Source of the DNA: Aromatoleum petrolei
GTDB lineage: Bacteria; Pseudomonadota; Gammaproteobacteria; Burkholderiales; Rhodocyclaceae
DNA: 64,000 nt
NCBI RefSeq assembly: GCF_017894385.1
Contig: NZ_CP059560.1
Coordinates: forward strand, 2,480,001-2,544,000
Direction: 5' to 3'
A program made the position numbers and the translations under genes. Shown one piece after another: positions 44,950 to 53,914 of this stretch. How positions within the stretch are numbered: position 1 is the first letter of the stretch; every line of letters starts with the position of its first letter. A model generated the notes under the pieces. That model did no database searches, was not told the DNA's origin, and was given only the letters and a program-made list of their open reading frames with translations.

Positions 44950-45494
44950 TTCGCGTGCGCGAGCGGCTCGCCCGCGCGCGGGCCGGGCGTCTGGTCGAAG
45001 GCCGCGCAGGGCGTGAAGGCGATCGCGACGACCTCGCCGCCGCCGCTGTCGATCAGCGCGTGCGTGAACAGCGGGCCGAAGCCGATCTCGCCGAGTTCGG
45101 CCGAAAAGGCCGCGCGGTAGCGCTCGATGCGGTCGCGATCGCCCGCCTCGAGCGCCTCCACGACCGCGTCGCGGCCCTTGATCTGCAGTGTGCGGTGGCT
45201 GTGCGGTTCGCTGAACACGACCGCGATGCGCCGCGTGTCGCGCACGTCGTCGAGGAGGTCGCGCGACTGCTCGGCCACGACGAATACGCTCGCGCGCAGC
45301 CGGTCGGGGACGACACGGCAGCCGATACCGCGCGTGATGCTGGGCAGCAGGTCGGCACTGGACGAGCCGACGCTGATCGACACGCCGGCCGTCGTAATGA
45401 ACGCTGCATGATCGGCGTCGATCGGGGATTCGGGAACCGCGGACGAAACGGAGGACGGCTGGTCGGGCATCCGGTCGCAGGCGCTCGTAGACAT
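44946..45494 (-). CDS. Pyridoxamine 5'-phosphate oxidase-family FMN-binding protein
   Basis: 182 aa from ATG at 45494; the ORF is open further to 45944 but without support. About 28 unstructured residues precede a split-barrel core: AAFITTAGVSISVGSSS, LRASVFVVAEQSRDLLDDV and RRIAVVFSEPHSHRTLQIKG. Such proteins bind FMN (or heme/F420) and may be oxidoreductases or sensors. It overlaps the GAF-containing relative by four bases, so the two are made together and may interact. Confidence 0.75.
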   Translation of the reverse strand: MSTSACDRMPDQPSSVSSAVPESPIDADHAAFITTAGVSISVGSSSADLLPSITRGIGCRVVPDRLRASVFVVAEQSRDLLDDVRDTRRIAVVFSEPHSHRTLQIKGRDAVVEALEAGDRDRIERYRAAFSAELGEIGFGPLFTHALIDSGGGEVVAIAFTPCAAFDQTPGPRAGEPLAHAK

Positions 45495-45613
45495 TGGGGG
45501 TCGGGACCGCTCTGCGGCGCGACCGGCTTCGCCGGTCGTGCGCCGGCTCATCAAACAGTATAGTTCGCTCCGCCCCGGGCGCCGCCCGGAGAACACATCA
45601 GCGAATCGGGACC

Positions 45614-46114
45614 TCAATCCGCGGCGAGGCGGCGGTAGGCGCCGGCATGGTAGACCAGCGGGGCGCGGTCCTCGCGGTCGAAACGCACCACTTCGGAGAT
45701 GAAGACGAGATGGTCGCCGCCGTCGTGGCGCGCCGTGTTGCGGCATTCGAAGCGCGCGCAGCAGTTCTTCAGCAGCGGCACGCCGTACAGGCCGTCGTCG
45801 ATGTCGAGTCCGGCGAACTTGTCGTCCGAACGGGTCGCGAAAAGCTGCGACAGGTGCTGCTGATCCTCCGCGAGCACGTTCACCGCGTAGTATTCGCAGG
45901 CTTCGAACACCGGCAGGCTGGCCAGCTTGCGCGACAGGCTCCACACGATGAGCGGCGGGTCGAGCGACACGGAATTGAAGGAGTTGACCGTCAGGCCGAT
46001 CGCCTCGCCGCCGGGGGCGCGCGTCGTGACGACGGCGATGCCGGTCGCGAACATGCCGAGGGCGTCGCGGAACGCGCGGGTGAAATCCTGATGGGTAACG
46101 GGCGGTTGGGACAT
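45614..46114 (-). CDS. Flavin reductase-like domain protein
   Basis: 166 aa from ATG at 46114. The flavin-reductase split barrel is clear: FRDALGMFATGIAVVTTRAP, GLTVNSFNSVSLDPPLIVWSL and the end segment FISEVVRF with YHAGAYRRL. Enzymes of this class supply reduced FMN or FAD to two-component monooxygenases. No oxygenase component is next to it. Divergent from mutY across 142 bases. Confidence 0.9.
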   Translation of the reverse strand: MSQPPVTHQDFTRAFRDALGMFATGIAVVTTRAPGGEAIGLTVNSFNSVSLDPPLIVWSLSRKLASLPVFEACEYYAVNVLAEDQQHLSQLFATRSDDKFAGLDIDDGLYGVPLLKNCCARFECRNTARHDGGDHLVFISEVVRFDREDRAPLVYHAGAYRRLAAD

Positions 46115-46256
46115 GGTCGGTTCTTGTGATCGGCGCGTGCCCCCACGGAGCCGGCGCGAAATTGGATGGAACCGTTGATTATCGCCGCGCATATCGCGAA
46201 GGGCAACGCGGCGCAGGCATGAACCGAATGGAACAGGGCAAGGAGCGGAACGGACG

Positions 46257-47339
46257 ATGAGGAATGGCGACTTCGCGACGCGGCTGATCGCGTGGCACGG
46301 CGGGCACGGACGCCACGACCTGCCGTGGCAGAACACGCGCGACCCGTACCGCATCTGGCTGTCGGAGATCATGCTGCAGCAGACCCAGGTCGACACGGTG
46401 ATACCGTACTACGCGCGCTTCCTCGCCCGCTTCCCGGACGTCGCGAGCCTCGCCGCGGCCCCCGTCGATGACGTGCTCGCGCTGTGGAGCGGGCTCGGCT
46501 ACTACGCCCGCGCGCGCAACCTGCACAAGGCGGCGCAGGCGGTCGTCGCCCAGCACGGCGGCGAGTTTCCGCGCAGCGCCGCCGAGATCGCGGAACTGCC
46601 CGGCATCGGCCGTTCGACCGCAGCGGCGATCGCGGCCTTCGCCTTCGGCGAGCGCGCGGCGATCCTCGACGGCAACGTCAAGCGCGTGCTGTGCCGCGTA
46701 TTCGGCATCGACGGTTTTCCGGGCGAGCGCGCGGTCGAACAGCGCCTGTGGGCGCTGGCGGAAGACCTGCTGCCGCACACGGAGATCGGCACCTACATCC
46801 AGGCGCAGATGGACCTCGGCGCGACGCTGTGCACGCGCGGCAAACCCGCCTGCGGACGCTGCCCGATGACACCGATCTGCGTCGCGCTGCGCGAGGAGTG
46901 CGTCGGCGAACTGCCTGCGGCACGCCCGAAGAAGGCCGTGCCGCAGCGCCATGCGCGCGTCGCGGTGATCGTGGCCGGCGGGGAGGTGTTGCTCGAACGC
47001 CGGCCGCCGACGGGCATCTGGGGCGGGCTGCTGGCACTGCCGGAGATCCCCGCAGACGAGGCGGATGCAGCGCGCTGGGTGGAGGCGCGCTACGGCCTCG
47101 CCGCCCGTGCGGCGCGCCCGCTGCCGGTCCTGAACCACACCTTCACGCATTTCCGGCTGGAGATGACGCCCGTGCTCGTCGAAGTCGAACGCCGCCAAAC
47201 GCTCGCCGCCGACGACGACCACCGCTGGCTGGCCCGCGGCGCCCTCGCCGACGCGGGCCTGCCGACCCCGGTGCGACGCATCCTCGCGGATCTTGCCGCC
47301 GCGCCGGGGGAGACGCCGCAGCGCGCGCTGCCCTGGTGA
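46257..47339 (+). CDS. mutY: A/G-specific adenine glycosylase
   Basis: 360 aa with AGGAG upstream. HhH-GPD domain with catalytic Glu in SEIMLQQTQV and Asp in ILDGNVKRVL, followed by the 4Fe-4S cluster cysteines in CTRGKPACGRCPMTPIC (C-x6-C-x2-C-x5-C). A C-terminal NUDIX-like domain (about 235-350) recognises 8-oxoG. It removes adenine mispaired with 8-oxoguanine. Confidence 0.95.
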   Translation: MRNGDFATRLIAWHGGHGRHDLPWQNTRDPYRIWLSEIMLQQTQVDTVIPYYARFLARFPDVASLAAAPVDDVLALWSGLGYYARARNLHKAAQAVVAQHGGEFPRSAAEIAELPGIGRSTAAAIAAFAFGERAAILDGNVKRVLCRVFGIDGFPGERAVEQRLWALAEDLLPHTEIGTYIQAQMDLGATLCTRGKPACGRCPMTPICVALREECVGELPAARPKKAVPQRHARVAVIVAGGEVLLERRPPTGIWGGLLALPEIPADEADAARWVEARYGLAARAARPLPVLNHTFTHFRLEMTPVLVEVERRQTLAADDDHRWLARGALADAGLPTPVRRILADLAAAPGETPQRALPW

Positions 47340-47360
47340 GCCTTGCGACGCGGCCCTGAC

Positions 47361-47981
47361 TCAGCTGCCCTTCGACGCCTTCACGCGCTCCGCGAGCAGG
47401 CCGCGCTGATCGAGGAACTGGCGGATGATCTCCAGGCGGTCGGTCGGGTCGTCCAGCTCCAGCAGCGCCTGCTTGGCCTGGGCCGGGATCGGCAGCACCT
47501 CCGCGAAGCGCAGTCCGACCCAGCCGGCATCCTCGAACTCGTGCGGCTCGGGCAGGCGCGCGCGGCCCGCATCCTCGACGATCGCGCGCAGCAGCGCGAC
47601 CAGGGGCTGGCAGTTGTCGGGAATGGCCCGGTGCGGCGCCTCGGCGAGCCATTCGACCTCGCCGAGCAGCAGGCCGTTGGCGCCGTGCTCGGAGCGCAGC
47701 ACGCGGTAGCGGCGCTCGCCGCGCGTGACGATGTCCAGCGTGCCGGGCTTGGCGACATCCCATTCGACGATGCGCGCGCTCACGCCGACTTCATAAGGCC
47801 GCGCCGGAGCGCCGACCTCGTGGCCTTCCGCGATCAGGTTCACGCCGAACACCGTGCCCTCCTTCAGGCAGCGCGTCGCGAGGTCCATGTAGCGCGCCTC
47901 GAACACGTGCAGCGGCAACAGTGCGCCGGGAAAGAGCACCGTCTGCAGCGGAAAGAGTGGCAGCAGGCCCGCATGCTCCAT
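47361..47981 (-). CDS. LON N-terminal substrate-binding domain protein
   Basis: 206 aa from ATG at 47981, one base overlapping the ubiX stop (TGATG). The whole protein is a LON-like substrate-binding domain: LPLFPLQTVLFPGALLPLHVFE at the start and GVNLI further in; no ATPase or protease part follows. Stand-alone members are common in proteobacteria with no settled function. Co-transcribed with ubiX. Confidence 0.88.
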   Translation of the reverse strand: MEHAGLLPLFPLQTVLFPGALLPLHVFEARYMDLATRCLKEGTVFGVNLIAEGHEVGAPARPYEVGVSARIVEWDVAKPGTLDIVTRGERRYRVLRSEHGANGLLLGEVEWLAEAPHRAIPDNCQPLVALLRAIVEDAGRARLPEPHEFEDAGWVGLRFAEVLPIPAQAKQALLELDDPTDRLEIIRQFLDQRGLLAERVKASKGS

Positions 47982-48613
47982 CACGCGCCCTCCCCGTCCG
48001 CCTCGCCCCAGCGCTGCATCAGGCGGTGCGGCACGCGGATCTGATCGAGCACGCGCGCGACGACGAAATCGACCATCTCGCCGACCGTCTGCGGGTGATT
48101 GTAGAAGCCGGGGCTGGGCGGCAGGATCACGACGCCCAGGCGCGCGAGCTTGAGCATGTTCTCGAGGTGGATCGCCGAGAACGGCGTCTCGCGTGGCACC
48201 AACACCAGCTTGCGCCCTTCCTTGATCGCGACGTCGGCGGCGCGCTCGATGAGGTTCTGCGAGAGCCCCGCGGCGATCCCGGCGAGCGTGCCCATTGTGC
48301 ACGGGCACACGACCATCGCGTCGGCGGGGTTGGAGCCGGAGGCGAGCGGCGCGAACCATTCCTCGCGGCCGAACACGCGCAGCTGGCCCTGCGCGGCCTG
48401 GAAGCGCGCAGCGAGCTGCGCCTCGACCTCCGCCGGGCGCGAGGGCAGCTCGAGGTTCATCTCCTGGCGCGCGACGATCTGCGCGACCTGCGAGTACAGC
48501 AGCCACACCGTGCAGCCGGCGGCGAGCAGGCATTCGACGAGACGCATCCCGTAGGGCATGCCCGAGGCGCCGGTGAAGGCGACGGCGACGGTCTGCGGGG
48601 CGGCGGGGCTCAT
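47981..48613 (-). CDS. ubiX: Flavin prenyltransferase UbiX
   Basis: 210 aa. Features: VAVAFTGASGMPYGMRLVE at the N-terminus, VVCPCTMGTLAGIAAGLSQNLIERAADV, and VLVPRETPFSAIHLENML. It joins dimethylallyl phosphate to FMN to make prenylated FMN, the cofactor of UbiD decarboxylases (ubiquinone, aromatic acid carboxylation/decarboxylation). No ubiD in this window. It starts 13 bases after the binding-protein gene. Confidence 0.95.
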   Translation of the reverse strand: MSPAAPQTVAVAFTGASGMPYGMRLVECLLAAGCTVWLLYSQVAQIVARQEMNLELPSRPAEVEAQLAARFQAAQGQLRVFGREEWFAPLASGSNPADAMVVCPCTMGTLAGIAAGLSQNLIERAADVAIKEGRKLVLVPRETPFSAIHLENMLKLARLGVVILPPSPGFYNHPQTVGEMVDFVVARVLDQIRVPHRLMQRWGEADGEGA

Positions 48614-48626
48614 CGGGGAGGGATTC

Positions 48627-49787
48627 TCACTTCAGGTAGTCGGTCAGGATCGTCCAGCGGCCGTCCCGGATCTGTGCGATGCGGCCGTGGCGGTTGCCGA
48701 GGTGGTCGTCGCGACTGAAACGATACTCCGGGCCGCCGAAGAAGTCGCGCGGGGTATGCAGCGTTTCCAGCGCGGCGGTGAAGCCCTCGACGGTGAGATC
48801 GCGCCCGGCCTTGTCCGCGGCCTTCACGAAGAGGTCGGCGACCGTGTAGCCCATCGCGCTCCACACGTTGGGCGTGGCGCCGAAGCGTTCGCGGTAGCGG
48901 CGGATCCAGTCGGCGAGCTGCCCGTTCGCGCCCGCCTCGTAGGGGTGCGGCAGCACGGTGACGCCGTACAGGCCCTCGACCGCCTTGCCGCCCAGTTCGT
49001 GCGTCTGCGCCGAATAGCCCGACGCGGTCACGAGCATGTCGACGTTCCAGCCCGTGCGGCGCGCCTCGGACACGGCCGCGACGGTCTCGCGCACGACCGT
49101 CGCCAGCACCACGAAATCGCAACCCGCGCCGCGCAGGCGCGCGACCTGGCTGGAGAAGTCGGTCGCGCCGCGCTTGTAGCTGGTCTTCTCGACGAGCGGC
49201 TGCTGCAACTTCGCCAGCCCCGCCTCCACGCCCTTCATCACCTCCAGGCCGTAGTCGTCGTCCTGGTACAGCAGGCAGGTGCGCTCGTAGCCGTGCGTCT
49301 GCACCATGTGGCGGGTGGCCGCGTCCATGTAGTCCTGATAGGGCGCGAACACCTGGAATTTCAGCGGGTGGCGCGGCGAGTATGTCGATTCGTGCGGCGA
49401 GAAGGGGAAAAGGTGCGGCCGGCCGGCGTCCACGATCAGCGGCATGGTCGCCATCACCACCGGCGTGCCGAGGTTGGCGAGGAAGGCGAAGACCTTGTCG
49501 CGCTGGACGAGCTTGCGCGCGGCGAGCACGCCCTTCTTCGGGTCGTAACCGGCGTCCTCGACGACCAGGCGCAGCTTCCTGCCATGCACGCCGCCGGCGG
49601 CGTTGGCGTCGTCGAAGCGCATCTGCATGCCGTCGCGCACCGGCGCGCCGAGCAGTGCGATCGGCCCCGACAGGTCCTGGATGCTGCCGATGACGATCTC
49701 GCTCTCGGTGACACCCGGCGCCTGCGCGGCGGCGGCAGACGCGAAGGCGATGCCCAGCACGACGAAAACACGATGGATGAGATTCAT
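48627..49787 (-). CDS. Branched-chain amino-acid-type ABC transporter substrate-binding protein (LivK-like)
   Basis: 386 aa with GGAG upstream. Signal peptide (cleavage near AAAQAPG), then the Peripla_BP_6 fold: ESEIVIGSIQDLSGPIALLG, GVHGRKLRLVVEDAGYDPKK and, later, YKRGATDFSSQVARLRGAG. Homologues bind branched amino acids, amides or aromatic acids; specificity not readable. The matching permease genes livM and livH lie upstream on the same strand after a 136-base gap. Confidence 0.9.
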   Translation of the reverse strand: MNLIHRVFVVLGIAFASAAAAQAPGVTESEIVIGSIQDLSGPIALLGAPVRDGMQMRFDDANAAGGVHGRKLRLVVEDAGYDPKKGVLAARKLVQRDKVFAFLANLGTPVVMATMPLIVDAGRPHLFPFSPHESTYSPRHPLKFQVFAPYQDYMDAATRHMVQTHGYERTCLLYQDDDYGLEVMKGVEAGLAKLQQPLVEKTSYKRGATDFSSQVARLRGAGCDFVVLATVVRETVAAVSEARRTGWNVDMLVTASGYSAQTHELGGKAVEGLYGVTVLPHPYEAGANGQLADWIRRYRERFGATPNVWSAMGYTVADLFVKAADKAGRDLTVEGFTAALETLHTPRDFFGGPEYRFSRDDHLGNRHGRIAQIRDGRWTILTDYLK

Positions 49788-49923
49788 GGAGGCTCCCGGC
49801 GCCCGGGTGGCGCCACCATGCGATTATCCGCGAAGCCCTGCGTTCACGGCCACGCGACGTCCCCGACTCATGCCCACCACCACCTCCTGGAACGGCGCGT
49901 TGGCGCGGGAAGGCCCTGGCCGC

Positions 49924-50895
49924 TCAACGCGAACCGACGAGGCCACCCGGGCGCAGCAACACCAGGACGACCAGCACGGCACCGAACAGCGCCGTTTCGA
50001 TACCCGCCGCGCCCGCCAGGCCGGCTGGCAGGTGCTCCACCGCCAGCGACACCCCCTGCGGCAGGGCCACGACCACCAGCGCCCCCCACAACGCGCCGGA
50101 CAAGTGCCGCGCGCCACCGATGAAGGCCAGCATCAGCAACTCGAACGACAGCATCAGCCCGAACTGCTCCGGACTCACGAAACCGATCCAGTGCGCATAC
50201 AGCGCGCCGGCCAGCCCCGACAGCCCTCCGCCCAGCACGAAGGCGAGCGTTTTCGCGCGCGCGACGTCGATGCCCGCCGCCGCAGCCGCAATCTCGTCCT
50301 CACGCACCGCGCGCCACGCCCGCCCCAGCCGCGACGCCAGCCAGCGCCGGCAGGCGAGCCACGCCAGCCCTAGCGCGACGCAGGCGACCAGAGCCTGCGC
50401 GAGCGAGGTGTCCGCCACCCACCCGCCTAGCATCAACGGCGGCACCGCAAGCCCCGCCGCGCCGCGGGTCAGGGACTCCCAGCGTACCAGCGCCTCCTCG
50501 ACCACCAGCGCGAAGGCCAGCGTGCTCATCGCGAAATACAGCCCGCCCAGCCGCCGCGCGGGCAGGCTCGCCAGCCAGCCGCCAGCCGCACCCAGCGCAA
50601 GCGCAAGCGGCAAGGACAGCGGCGCCGGCACGCCGCGCAGCGCGAGCACTGCCTGCGCGTACGCCCCCAGCCCGAGCAGCGCACCTTGGCCCAGCGAAAC
50701 CTGGCCGCACTGCCCGACGATGAGGACCACCCCCAGTCCCGCGATCGCCCAGGTCGCCACGAAGGCCGCCTGCGCGAGCGCGTAGTCCACGCCCAGCCCC
50801 CACAAGGCGAGCGCGGCAAGGGCCGTGATTGCAGCCGCCGCCGCGAGCGTGCGCGGGCCGCGTGTGGCAGCCGGGCCGGCGCACCCCCGACTCAC
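49924..50895 (-). CDS. livM: Branched-chain amino-acid-type ABC permease, LivM-like
   Basis: 323 aa from a GTG at 50895 that overlaps the livH stop (GTGA). About ten hydrophobic helices; the LivM signatures are QVSLGQGALLGLGAYAQA and the EAA-like loop GRAWRAVREDEIAAAAAGID. It pairs with the LivH-like permease. The ATPase genes livG and livF, normally adjacent, are missing here. Confidence 0.88.
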   Translation of the reverse strand: MSRGCAGPAATRGPRTLAAAAAITALAALALWGLGVDYALAQAAFVATWAIAGLGVVLIVGQCGQVSLGQGALLGLGAYAQAVLALRGVPAPLSLPLALALGAAGGWLASLPARRLGGLYFAMSTLAFALVVEEALVRWESLTRGAAGLAVPPLMLGGWVADTSLAQALVACVALGLAWLACRRWLASRLGRAWRAVREDEIAAAAAGIDVARAKTLAFVLGGGLSGLAGALYAHWIGFVSPEQFGLMLSFELLMLAFIGGARHLSGALWGALVVVALPQGVSLAVEHLPAGLAGAAGIETALFGAVLVVLVLLRPGGLVGSR

Positions 50896-51773
50896 GGCCG
50901 CCCCCGCAGGCCGGCCGCGAAACCACCGGGGAAAAGCAGCAGCACCGCCATCATCAGCAGATAGGGCACGACGTCCTTCGCTCCTTCGGGCAGCACCAGC
51001 CCCGCGAGCGCCTCGACCACGCCGAGAAACACCCCGCCCGCAAGCGCTCCCGGCAGACTCGCCATGCCCCCCAGCACCGCGGCCGGAAACGCCTTCAGCG
51101 CGACCAGGCCCATGTTCGGATGGACGAAGGTCACCGGTGCCAGCAGCACCCCGGCGACCGCCGCGAGGCCGGCGCCGAGCGACCATGCCAGCGTGTGCAT
51201 GCCCGCCACCGACACCCCCATCAACGCCGCGATGTCCGAGTTCTCCGAACACGCGCGCAAGGCCAACCCCGCGCGCGTGCGGCGGAAGAACAGCGTCAGC
51301 GCCCCGGCCAGCAACCCGGTGGCGGCAATCACCGCCAGGTGTTCGGCGGCCAGCGCCACGCCTCCCCACTGCACGCTCTCGCCGGCGAAGGGCAGCGGCA
51401 GGCGATGCATCGCGTGGCTCGCCGCCGGCACCGCGCCGACCGTGCCACGCATCACCATCCCCAGCCCGAAGGTCAGCAGTAAGGCCGTGAGGTGCGCCGG
51501 CCCCAGCGTGCGACGCAGCACCGTGCGCTCGAGCAGCGCCCCAAAGGCCGCCAGCGCGGCGATACCGAGCACGACCGCGGCGGCGAGCGGCAGGCCCGCC
51601 GCCTCGTGCAATGCCAGCACCACGAAAGCGCCGAGCATGAGGAGCTCACCCTGCATGAAACTCACCGCCCCGGTCGCCTTGTAGATCAGCACGAAGGACA
51701 GCGCGACCAGCCCGTAGACGCAACCGGTCGCGACGCCACTCGCCAGGACCTGGATCAGGGTCTCAGCGGTCAT
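50892..51773 (-). CDS. livH: Branched-chain amino-acid-type ABC permease, LivH-like
   Basis: 293 aa from ATG at 51773. LivH features: LIQVLASGVATGCVYGLVAL, AVSFMQGELLMLGAF and the EAA loop LALRACSENSDIAALMGVSV. About eight helices. First gene of the livH-livM-livK-like unit; divergent from the TRIC-family channel gene. Confidence 0.9.
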   Translation of the reverse strand: MTAETLIQVLASGVATGCVYGLVALSFVLIYKATGAVSFMQGELLMLGAFVVLALHEAAGLPLAAAVVLGIAALAAFGALLERTVLRRTLGPAHLTALLLTFGLGMVMRGTVGAVPAASHAMHRLPLPFAGESVQWGGVALAAEHLAVIAATGLLAGALTLFFRRTRAGLALRACSENSDIAALMGVSVAGMHTLAWSLGAGLAAVAGVLLAPVTFVHPNMGLVALKAFPAAVLGGMASLPGALAGGVFLGVVEALAGLVLPEGAKDVVPYLLMMAVLLLFPGGFAAGLRGRP

Positions 51774-51934
51774 CGATGCAGCGGCGAGGTACTGGCGGAC
51801 GGCGACAAAGGCATGTGTTTCCCGGAAGAAGGGGCTGCCGGCGGAGGCAAAGCGCGATTATGCCAAGCCCGCCGTGCCTTGCACGCTGCGCGCGGCCGCT
51901 GCGATCGGCCGCACGGCAATGCTATGCTCGTCCG

Positions 51935-52555
51935 ATGCGTCCCATCGACACCCTCGTTTATGGCATTGGCCTCGCCGGTGTCGCCGCCCAGGCCGCCGCG
52001 GGCGTGCTGGAAGCGGGCAACAAGCGCTTCGACCTCTTCGGCATGGTCGTCGTCGCCCTCGCCGCGGCACTCGGCGGCGGCTCGCTGCGCGACATGCTGC
52101 TCGACCGGCAGGTTTTCTGGATCGCCGACCAGAGCTACCTCGTCGCCGCCCTGCTGGCGAGTCTCGCGGCCTTCGCCCTCGCGCGCGTGACGTGCCTGCC
52201 GGCCCGCCTGTTCCTGCTGCCCGACGCGATCGGCCTCGCGCTGTTCACGGTGAGCGGCACCCAGGCGGCGCTCGCGCTCGACGCGCCCTGGCTGGTCGCC
52301 AGCCTGATGGGCGTCATCACCGGCGCCTTCGGCGGCATCGTGCGCGACGTGCTGTGCAACGAGGTGCCACTGGTGTTCAGCGGCGAACTGTACGCCACCG
52401 CGTCCTGGGTCGGCGCGCTGCTCCTCGTCGCGCTGTCCGAGTTCGAGGTCGCGCACACCTGGGCGGCCCTGCTCGCCGGCTCGGTCGTCCTCGCGATGCG
52501 GCTCTCGGCGATTCGCTTCGGCTGGCGCCTGCCGGTGTTCCGCGCGCGGATGTAA
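51935..52555 (+). CDS. YicG/TRIC-family (UPF0126) trimeric channel-like membrane protein
   Basis: 206 aa from ATG at 51935. Seven short helices in two repeats with the glycine-rich motifs ALGGGSLRDMLLDRQVFWI and AFGGIVRDVLCNEVPLVF, which form the K+-channel-like pore in bacterial TRIC proteins. The frame is open upstream to 51776 but without conserved sequence. Role in potassium or glycine movement is by family analogy. Confidence 0.88.
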   Translation: MRPIDTLVYGIGLAGVAAQAAAGVLEAGNKRFDLFGMVVVALAAALGGGSLRDMLLDRQVFWIADQSYLVAALLASLAAFALARVTCLPARLFLLPDAIGLALFTVSGTQAALALDAPWLVASLMGVITGAFGGIVRDVLCNEVPLVFSGELYATASWVGALLLVALSEFEVAHTWAALLAGSVVLAMRLSAIRFGWRLPVFRARM

Positions 52556-52696
52556 GGCATCGCGCAGCACGCGCGACTATTCCGGATGAAAATCGCGGCC
52601 TCCACGCGATGGCCGCAAAAAATGGCACACTAGCCGCATCGACACGGCCGACGCGCCGTGCCGCGGCACATCCACCACCCGGGGAGGTTATCGAGA

Positions 52697-53125
52697 ATGA
52701 GTTTCCTGCGCGAGTTCAAAGAGTTCGCCATGCGCGGCAACGTCGTCGACCTGGCGGTCGGCGTGATCATCGGCGGCGCCTTCGGCAAGATCGTCGATTC
52801 GCTGGTCAAGGACGTGATCATGCCCATCGTCGGCCGCATGCTCGGCGGCGTCGATTTCAAGCATCTCTACATCAATCTCGGCGACAAGACCTTCGAAACG
52901 ATGGAAGCGGCAGAGAAGGCCGGCGCGCCGCTGGTGAAATACGGCGCCTTCATCAACACCACGATCGACTTCATCATCATCGCATTCGCGATCTTCGTCG
53001 CGATCAAGGCCATAAACCGCCTCAAGCGCGCCGAACCGCCGGCACCGCCGCCCGAGCCCGCGCCGGAGCCGGAAGACATCAAGCTGCTGCGCGAGATCCG
53101 CGACGCGCTGAAGCAGCGCGGCTAG
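52697..53125 (+). CDS. mscL: Large-conductance mechanosensitive channel MscL
   Basis: 142 aa from ATG at 52697 (GGGGAGG upstream). [33 protein letters not shown] is TM1 with its amphipathic lead, TM2 is about 80-105, and the C-terminal helix has [14 protein letters not shown]. Proline-rich [13 protein letters not shown] links the two, slightly longer than in E. coli. It opens on membrane tension to release solutes during osmotic downshock. Confidence 0.96.
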   Translation: MSFLREFKEFAMRGNVVDLAVGVIIGGAFGKIVDSLVKDVIMPIVGRMLGGVDFKHLYINLGDKTFETMEAAEKAGAPLVKYGAFINTTIDFIIIAFAIFVAIKAINRLKRAEPPAPPPEPAPEPEDIKLLREIRDALKQRG

Positions 53126-53141
53126 GCAGCTCCCAGCCGTT

Positions 53142-53181
53142 CGGGCTGAGCCCGTCGAAGGGCTTCGACCGGCTCAGCCCG
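53142..53181. repeat. Palindromic intergenic repeat downstream of mscL
   Basis: CGGGCTGAGCCCGTCGAAG and CTTCGACCGGCTCAGCCCG pair almost perfectly over 19 bp with only a GG loop and one mismatch. The core GGCTGAGC-nnGTCGAAG is a type of dispersed palindrome seen between genes in many proteobacteria. It also could act as a bidirectional transcription stop between mscL and the convergent hydrolase gene. Confidence 0.75.
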
Positions 53182-53213
53182 GTATTTCGTTGCCGGTGGC
53201 TCCGGAGCGGAAC

Positions 53214-53855
53214 TCAGGCGTAATCGCCGACGTACGGGTTGCTCTGCCGCTCGTCACCGAAGGTCGAGGTCGGGCCGTGGCCCGGCACGAAGGTGACGTC
53301 GTCGCCGAGCGGGAAGAGCTTCTCCCGGATCGAATGAATCAGGGTCGCGTGGTCGCCCTTGGGGAAATCGGTTCGGCCGATCGAGCCCGCGAACAGCACG
53401 TCGCCAACGATCGCGAGTCGCGCGTCGGCATGGAAGAACACGACGTGGCCGGGCGTATGGCCGGGCGCGTGGATCACGCGGAAGCTCTCCTCGCCGACCG
53501 TCACGGTGTCGCCGTCGTGCAGCCAGCGATCCGGCTCGAAGGCCTCGACGTCGGGAAAGCCGAACATCTTGCTCTGCTGCGGCATCCCGGCGATCCAGAA
53601 GCGGTCTTCCTCCTGCGGCCCCTCGACCGGCACGCCCAGCTCGCGCGCGAGCTTCGCCGTGCCGCCCGCGTGGTCGATGTGGCCGTGCGTGATCAGCAGC
53701 TTCTCTATCGTCACGCCGAGCTTGTCGGCCGCGGCACGGATGCGCTCCAGGTCGCCGCCCGGATCGACCACCGCCCCCCTCATCGTCCTGTCGCACCACA
53801 CGATGCTGCAGTTCTGCTCGAAGGGGGTCACCGGGACGATTCGCAGCTGGATCAT
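53214..53855 (-). CDS. MBL-fold metallo-hydrolase (YcbL/glyoxalase-II-like)
   Basis: 213 aa. Metal-binding THGHIDHAGG, HAPGHTPGHVVF and FVPGHGPTS supply the ligands; IVGDVLFAGSIGRTDFP is typical of YcbL-type enzymes. These hydrolyse thioesters such as S-lactoylglutathione, but the substrate is not proven by sequence. Single gene between mscL and modC. Confidence 0.9.
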   Translation of the reverse strand: MIQLRIVPVTPFEQNCSIVWCDRTMRGAVVDPGGDLERIRAAADKLGVTIEKLLITHGHIDHAGGTAKLARELGVPVEGPQEEDRFWIAGMPQQSKMFGFPDVEAFEPDRWLHDGDTVTVGEESFRVIHAPGHTPGHVVFFHADARLAIVGDVLFAGSIGRTDFPKGDHATLIHSIREKLFPLGDDVTFVPGHGPTSTFGDERQSNPYVGDYA

Positions 53856-53914
53856 GGCGGGGAGGAAGTCGGGTTGAACGGTCCGACAGTTTAACGCGGC
53901 CTGCGCAGCTCGCC

